Assembly (NCBI GenBank): GCA_030018905.1
Contig: JASEHJ010000004.1
Coordinates: forward strand, 1 to 38,531
DNA from: a bacterium
GTDB lineage: Bacteria > Sysuimicrobiota > Sysuimicrobiia > Sysuimicrobiales > Humicultoraceae
Direction: 5' to 3'
Length of the DNA stretch: 38,531 bases
How positions within the stretch are numbered: the stretch's first letter is position 1; each line of letters starts with the position of its first letter. A program made the translations under genes and the position numbers. This document shows, one piece after another, positions 34,693-38,531 of the stretch. A model generated the notes under the pieces. That model was given only the letters and a program-made list of their open reading frames with translations, was not told the origin of the DNA and ran no database searches.

Positions 34693-35496
34693 ATGATACC
34701 GACGAACCTCCGCGGCTACCTCTTAGACATGGACGGCGTGCTCTACCGAGGCAGGCGCGTGCTCCCCGGGGCGCGCGCGCTGCTGGCGGCACTCGATCGG
34801 AAGGGCATCCCCTTCGCGCTTGTGACCAACAACAGCACCCGGACCCCGCGCCAGTACACAAGGTTCCTGGCGACGATGGGAATGCGCGTGCCGGCCAAGC
34901 GCATCGTTACCTCTTCGGTGGGAACCGCGGCCTACCTGCGCGCCGCCCTGCCGCCCGGATCCCGCGTGCTGGTCGTCGGCGAACCGCCGTTCCGGCGGGC
35001 GATAGCCAGGGCAGGGTTCGTCCCGGCGTGGGAGGACGTCGCGGCTGTGGTCGTTGGGCTGGACCGGCGCCTGACCTACGCGAAGCTCGCGCGGGCGACC
35101 GCGGCGATCGCCCGGGGCGCGGCGTTCGTCGCCTCGAACGCCGACCCGATGCTGCCGACCGAGCACGGCGCGCTTCCGGGCGCCGGGGCGCTGGTGGCTG
35201 CGGTGGCGCACGCAACCGGCCGTAAGCCAGTCGTGATCGGCAAACCCGACCCCCGGCTGCTTCACGAAGCGATGGCCCGGATTGGGACGCGCCCTGAGCA
35301 GACCGCGATGGTCGGCGACCAGCTCGGCACCGACATAGCGGCGGGCCGCGCCGCCGGGCTGTTCACGATCCTGGTGCTCACCGGGGTGACGACGAACCGA
35401 TCTCCAACTGACGGCGACCCCCGCCCCGACCTAACCGTGCGCGACCTGAACGATCTCCGGCGCTGGATGGCCGGCGGCAAGATCCGAATGGATTAA
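34693..35496 (+). CDS. HAD-superfamily hydrolase, subfamily IIA (NagD-like phosphatase)
   Basis: This 267-residue protein has all HAD motifs: D12 and D14 in LDMDGVLYRG, TNN at 45-47, Lys184 in GKPDP, and D209/D214 in GDQLGTDI. The large cap domain between motifs II and III marks the IIA (NagD/4-nitrophenylphosphatase) group. Members hydrolyse small phosphorylated metabolites such as nucleotides, phosphoglycolate or sugar phosphates. Its stop shares TTAA with the convergent PPOX-fold gene. Confidence 0.87.
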   Translation: MIPTNLRGYLLDMDGVLYRGRRVLPGARALLAALDRKGIPFALVTNNSTRTPRQYTRFLATMGMRVPAKRIVTSSVGTAAYLRAALPPGSRVLVVGEPPFRRAIARAGFVPAWEDVAAVVVGLDRRLTYAKLARATAAIARGAAFVASNADPMLPTEHGALPGAGALVAAVAHATGRKPVVIGKPDPRLLHEAMARIGTRPEQTAMVGDQLGTDIAAGRAAGLFTILVLTGVTTNRSPTDGDPRPDLTVRDLNDLRRWMAGGKIRMD

Positions 35497-35897
35497 CGCC
35501 CCATCCCGCTGACGGCCAGCGGCTGGATCAGCACGCTCACGCGATCCTCGGGCCCTCCGCCGTACTGGTAGGAGTACGGCTGCCCCGTGTAGCGCACCGA
35601 GAGCCGGTCAATGTCGCGGGCGCCGTTCTCAGCGTCGAGACTAACAACCTTGCCCTGGATCTGCACGTAGCGGTACATGTTCTTCGGGTCAACAACGGTC
35701 AGCGCAACGTGCGGTTGGGCCTCGATGTTACGCAGTTTCACCCTGCCCCTGCTGGTATTGATTAGGATCCGGTCGGCTTCCAGCACGAACCAGACCGGCG
35801 TGGCCTGCGGGCGGCCCCCTGGGGAAACCGTAGCGAGCACCGCGGGATTGGGCTCGCCGAGAAAGGCGCGTGTCGCCTCATCGAGTCGCATGGGCAT
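35493..35897 (-). CDS. PPOX-fold flavin/F420-type oxidoreductase-like protein
   Basis: This 134-residue protein has the split-barrel fold of the pyridoxamine-phosphate-oxidase class: FLGEPNPAVLATVSPGGRPQATPVWFV, then ILINTSRGRVKLRNI and VALTVVDP, with YRYVQIQGKV. Such proteins bind FMN, F420 or haem. The pattern is that of small PPOX-class F420-dependent enzymes, but the cofactor is not certain. The ATG at 35897 has GGAGG 5 nt upstream, better than the ATG at 35927. It is convergent with the HAD gene and divergent from fabH. Confidence 0.78.
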   Translation of the reverse strand: MPMRLDEATRAFLGEPNPAVLATVSPGGRPQATPVWFVLEADRILINTSRGRVKLRNIEAQPHVALTVVDPKNMYRYVQIQGKVVSLDAENGARDIDRLSVRYTGQPYSYQYGGGPEDRVSVLIQPLAVSGMGR

Positions 35898-35998
35898 GGG
35901 ATCCTCCTCTGACTTGGCTTCCTCCATTCTAACGCCGCGGACCGATTCCCCGAAGGTGTCCGGGCCGGCAGGATAGCCCCCTTGATCGCCGAAACTAG

Positions 35999-37006
35999 AT
36001 GTTTATGTGCCAGCAGACTATCACACGGGCCGCAATCCTGGGCCTCGGCATCTATGTCCCGCCGCGGATCCTGACCAACGCCGATCTGGAGAAGATCGTC
36101 GAAACCAGCGACGAGTGGATCGTCACGCGGACCGGCATCCGGACGCGCCGGATAGTTGAAGGTGACCAGGCCGCGTCCGACCTGGCCGTGCCCGCGGCCG
36201 AAGCCGCGCTGCGCGACGCGGGGATCTCCGCGGCGGATCTGGACCTGATCATCTGCGGGACCACGACCCCCGACATGATCTTCCCTGCCACCGCGTGCAT
36301 AGTCCAAGAGCGGATCGGCGCCACACGGGCCGGGGCGTTTGACCTGTTGGCCGCCTGCTCCAGCTTCGTCTATGGCGTGGTCACCGCCGCGCAGATGATC
36401 GAAGCCGGACTCGTCAGGCACGTGCTCGTCCTTGGCGCCGAGGTGCTGACCCGGCTCGCGGATTGGAGCGACCGCACCATCAGCGTGCTAATCGGCGACG
36501 GCGCGGGAGCCGTCGTGATGGGTCCTTCCTCGGGGGGAGGCGGTGTGCTCTCCACGGTTGTCGGCTCAGACGGCTCCGCGGCGGACATCCTCAAGCTGCC
36601 TTCGGGCGGCAGTCGCGTCCCCATGACCGAGGAGGTCGTCGCCAAAGGTCTCCACCGCGCCCGCATGGACGGGCAGTCAGTGTTCAAGCTCGCTGTGCGG
36701 ATCGTGCCCGAGGCCATACACGAGGTCGTCCGGAAGGCGGGGTTCTCGCTGGACGACATCTCGCTGGTGGTGCCGCACCAGGCCAACCAGCGCATTACCG
36801 AGGCAGTAGCCCGCGCGACCGGTCTCCCCTTGGAGCGATTCGTCAGTACCATCGAGGCGTACGGCAACACGTCCTCCGCGTCGGTGCCCATTTCGCTCTG
36901 GGAGGCACGGTCCGACGGCCGCATCAAGGATGGCGATCACCTCGTGCTAATCGGCTTCGGCGGCGGCTTCACCTGGGCTGCCTGCGTCCTTACCTGGGGA
37001 CGGTAG
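35999..37006 (+). CDS. fabH: 3-oxoacyl-ACP synthase III (FabH)
   Basis: This 335-residue thiolase-fold enzyme starts fatty acid synthesis by condensing acetyl-CoA with malonyl-ACP. The triad is C120 (LAACSSF), H260 (VPHQANQRI) and N290 (AYGNTSSAS), all in family positions. A TAG stands directly before the ATG at 35999, so this is the first possible start; a second ATG is at 36005. Neither has a Shine-Dalgarno sequence. It is not in a fab cluster; neighbours are a PPOX-fold protein and an MFS transporter, so a special role such as branched-chain priming or another acyl condensation is possible. Confidence 0.9.
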   Translation: MFMCQQTITRAAILGLGIYVPPRILTNADLEKIVETSDEWIVTRTGIRTRRIVEGDQAASDLAVPAAEAALRDAGISAADLDLIICGTTTPDMIFPATACIVQERIGATRAGAFDLLAACSSFVYGVVTAAQMIEAGLVRHVLVLGAEVLTRLADWSDRTISVLIGDGAGAVVMGPSSGGGGVLSTVVGSDGSAADILKLPSGGSRVPMTEEVVAKGLHRARMDGQSVFKLAVRIVPEAIHEVVRKAGFSLDDISLVVPHQANQRITEAVARATGLPLERFVSTIEAYGNTSSASVPISLWEARSDGRIKDGDHLVLIGFGGGFTWAACVLTWGR

Positions 37007-38237
37007 GACGGCGCCCGCTGCCGTCCTGAATTCGTAGAGCGCCGATGGCCGCTGCGAGGTAGACCGCCGCGGCTCCGAGAAACGGCCCGGCCTGAACCAT
37101 ACCGTACAGCGTCCCGGCCCACAGCGGCCCGAGCGCGCGGCCCAGGCTGTCAAACGACGTCTGCATCCCCAGCGAGGTGCCGTAGCCCAGCCGTGTGGTG
37201 CGGGAGTTGAGCGCGGCCAACGAGGGCCGTAGAAACGCCATCGCAAGCGAGGTCATGCAGACGGCTGCGGTGATCGCGGCCACCGATCCGGCCAGCGCCA
37301 CCATCACGAACCCTGCGGCGCCGGCGACAAATCCGGCGCGGATGGTGCGGACCTCCCCCCACCTCCGTGTCACCGGCCCCACGGCTATTCCTTGCGCCAC
37401 CACCGATCCCAGCCCCAGAGCGGTGAACATCACTCCGACGTCCGCGGGCGTCCCGCCTGCCCGGTCAATGGCGTAGTAACCGAGCATCGAGAACAGGCTC
37501 GATCCCCCCAATGTCGTGGCAAGGGCCATCAGATAGAGTGGGAGTTCCGAGCTCCGTAGCGCCTGCGCCAGCGCTCCCGCGCCAAGGCGCGAAGCGGCCG
37601 CACGCCGGGCGTCGGCGGGTGGTTCGCCGACCAGCCGGACAACCAGTGGCAGTGCGAGCGCGGAGGCGGCCGCGGCCGCGTAGAACGGGACCAGTGGCCC
37701 GACGAGCGCCAGGATCCCGCCGGCCGCAGGCCCCACGAGGAAACCCAGCCCAAATCCCGCGCCCATCCTGCCCATCACGGCGCTGCGCTCCTCCGGCGTG
37801 CTGAGGTCCGCGGCGATGGCCTGCGCGGACGGCAACACGGAGGCCGAGATGAGTCCGCCGACAACGCGCGCGGCCAGCAGCATCTCGTAGGATTGGGCGA
37901 GCGCCATACCCAGAAACGCGAGCGTGTATCCGAACAGGCCGACGACCAGGACCGGCTTCCTTCCGATCCGATCGGCGGCCAACCCCCAGAACGGTGAGGC
38001 CACGAACTGGGCAACCGCCCATGCGGTGATCAGCAGCCCCATCTGCAGCGACGAGGCGCCGAACCGCCGCGCAAGGAAGGGCAGGATCGGCATGACGATG
38101 CCAAAGCCCACCATTACGAGGAAGACCGTCGCAAGCAGCATCCAGGTCTGGCGACTGGCGGATGTGGTGCCGGCAGGAGACATCACCCGAGTATTCCGTG
38201 CGGGCGCGCCGCTCTCCCCCCTGAGCAGGGCGGCCAT
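36990..38237 (-). CDS. MFS transporter, drug:H+ antiporter-like (DHA1)
   Basis: The protein has about 12 hydrophobic segments and the MFS motif A GLAADRIGRKPVL between helices 2 and 3, and a helix 5 region GAGFGLGFLVGPAAGG like motif C of drug/H+ antiporters (TetA/Bcr type). The start is uncertain: ATG 38237 is given, while ATG 38183, only 12 codons before the first membrane helix, and a GTG at 38285 are alternatives; none has a strong ribosome-binding site. Its 3' end overlaps the convergent fabH gene by 17 nt. Substrate unknown. Confidence 0.83.
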   Translation of the reverse strand: MAALLRGESGAPARNTRVMSPAGTTSASRQTWMLLATVFLVMVGFGIVMPILPFLARRFGASSLQMGLLITAWAVAQFVASPFWGLAADRIGRKPVLVVGLFGYTLAFLGMALAQSYEMLLAARVVGGLISASVLPSAQAIAADLSTPEERSAVMGRMGAGFGLGFLVGPAAGGILALVGPLVPFYAAAAASALALPLVVRLVGEPPADARRAAASRLGAGALAQALRSSELPLYLMALATTLGGSSLFSMLGYYAIDRAGGTPADVGVMFTALGLGSVVAQGIAVGPVTRRWGEVRTIRAGFVAGAAGFVMVALAGSVAAITAAVCMTSLAMAFLRPSLAALNSRTTRLGYGTSLGMQTSFDSLGRALGPLWAGTLYGMVQAGPFLGAAAVYLAAAIGALRIQDGSGRRPTVPR

Positions 38238-38309
38238 CACCGTGCGGCGACGGTAAGGCGGCACAACCTGCGGCGCAACACCCACGGCGCAACCTGTGAC
38301 GTTGAACGT

Positions 38310-38337
38310 GAGAGGGCGGGGATACCCCCGCCCTCTC
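38310..38337. terminator. Hairpin terminator candidate after the partial gene at the right edge
   Basis: A perfect 12-bp stem (38310-38321 with 38326-38337) closes an ATAC loop. It lies 25 nt beyond the stop of the minus-strand partial gene. The following sequence has no U-tract in the minus direction, so efficiency is uncertain. Confidence 0.6.
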
Positions 38338-38362
38338 GCTCATTCCAGCCGGAGTCCCAGGG

Positions 38363-38531
38363 CTACGGTGCCTTGTATCTCACCAGCTCGGTCCAGCCGC
38401 TGATCTGGCGGTCGCCGCGATAGCCCTTCCGCTCGCTTCGCACAGCGCCGACGCCCGGCGCGTACCAAGTGTATGCCGTGATCTCGGTGTCCTCTCCCAC
38501 CGTCACCGTCTGCATCTTCCAGGCTTTGTAG
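38363..38531 (-). CDS. C-terminal fragment of an unknown protein (5' part outside the window)
   Basis: A frame open from the right edge encodes the last 55 residues of a protein and ends at TAG (38365-38363). It contains ITAYTWYAPGVGAVR, a pattern seen near the end of secreted or periplasmic proteins of the DUF3108/TapB-like kind, where a TWYAPGVG segment is common. A terminator hairpin follows. Only the C-terminus is available, so the family is tentative. Confidence 0.55.
   Translation of the reverse strand, partial: YKAWKMQTVTVGEDTEITAYTWYAPGVGAVRSERKGYRGDRQISGWTELVRYKAP

Overview
This is a gene-dense, high-GC chromosomal window (about two thirds G+C by eye) from a free-living bacterium. 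The gene order sufC-sufB-sufD-Rieske-sufS-sufU, the SufU-type scaffold, the sigma-B/F/G-like sigma factor and the XRE-TPR regulators point to a Gram-positive-type (Terrabacteria) lineage, possibly one of the deep-branching, mostly uncultured groups. That placement is inference, since no rRNA or marker phylogeny is available here. No tRNA, rRNA or CRISPR array was seen.

Layout. (1) 1-924: 3' end of a split transketolase. (2) 921-8103: a three-gene restriction-modification operon on the minus strand (AAA/DUF4143 ATPase, beta-class methyltransferase Mod, helicase-nuclease Res). It starts at an extended -10 promoter with an almost leaderless transcript and abuts a transposase remnant (8165-8580). 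(3) 8663-14274: a complete SUF iron-sulfur operon whose promoter carries a near-consensus IscR type 1 box. (4) 14347-15363: adenosine deaminase-like gene. (5) 15434-18653: pyruvate dehydrogenase E1alpha, E1beta and E2, then a lone Nfu-N domain protein. (6) 18975-19880: a nucleotidyltransferase fused to a HEPN/HepT-like domain. (7) 20027-25071: lactate permease, amidase and acetyl-CoA synthetase; with PDH these fit lactate/pyruvate/acetate use. (8) 25076-28063: threonine synthase, aspartokinase and a sigma factor on the minus strand. (9) 28226-33441: the most unusual part, described below. (10) 33442-38531: FAD oxidoreductase, HAD phosphatase, PPOX-fold protein, FabH, MFS exporter and a partial gene.

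The most interesting locus is 28961-33037. On the minus strand a 79-residue secreted-type peptide with four copies of a GHGDGEL motif in 13-residue tandem repeats is followed 26 nt later by an XRE regulator with about nine TPR repeats. After it come a patatin-like lipase, a peptidoglycan amidase and a small protein with one hydrophobic segment; these last three are joined by TGATG and ATGA stop/start overlaps. A second, unlinked-strand XRE-TPR regulator lies at the far end. The arrangement resembles peptide-pheromone/TPR-receptor (RRNPP-type) signalling wired to envelope-degrading enzymes. The architecture is visible; the signalling function is inference.

Genes are tightly packed. Three convergent pairs share a four-base palindromic stop (CTAG, CTAG, TTAA), and many same-strand neighbours overlap.
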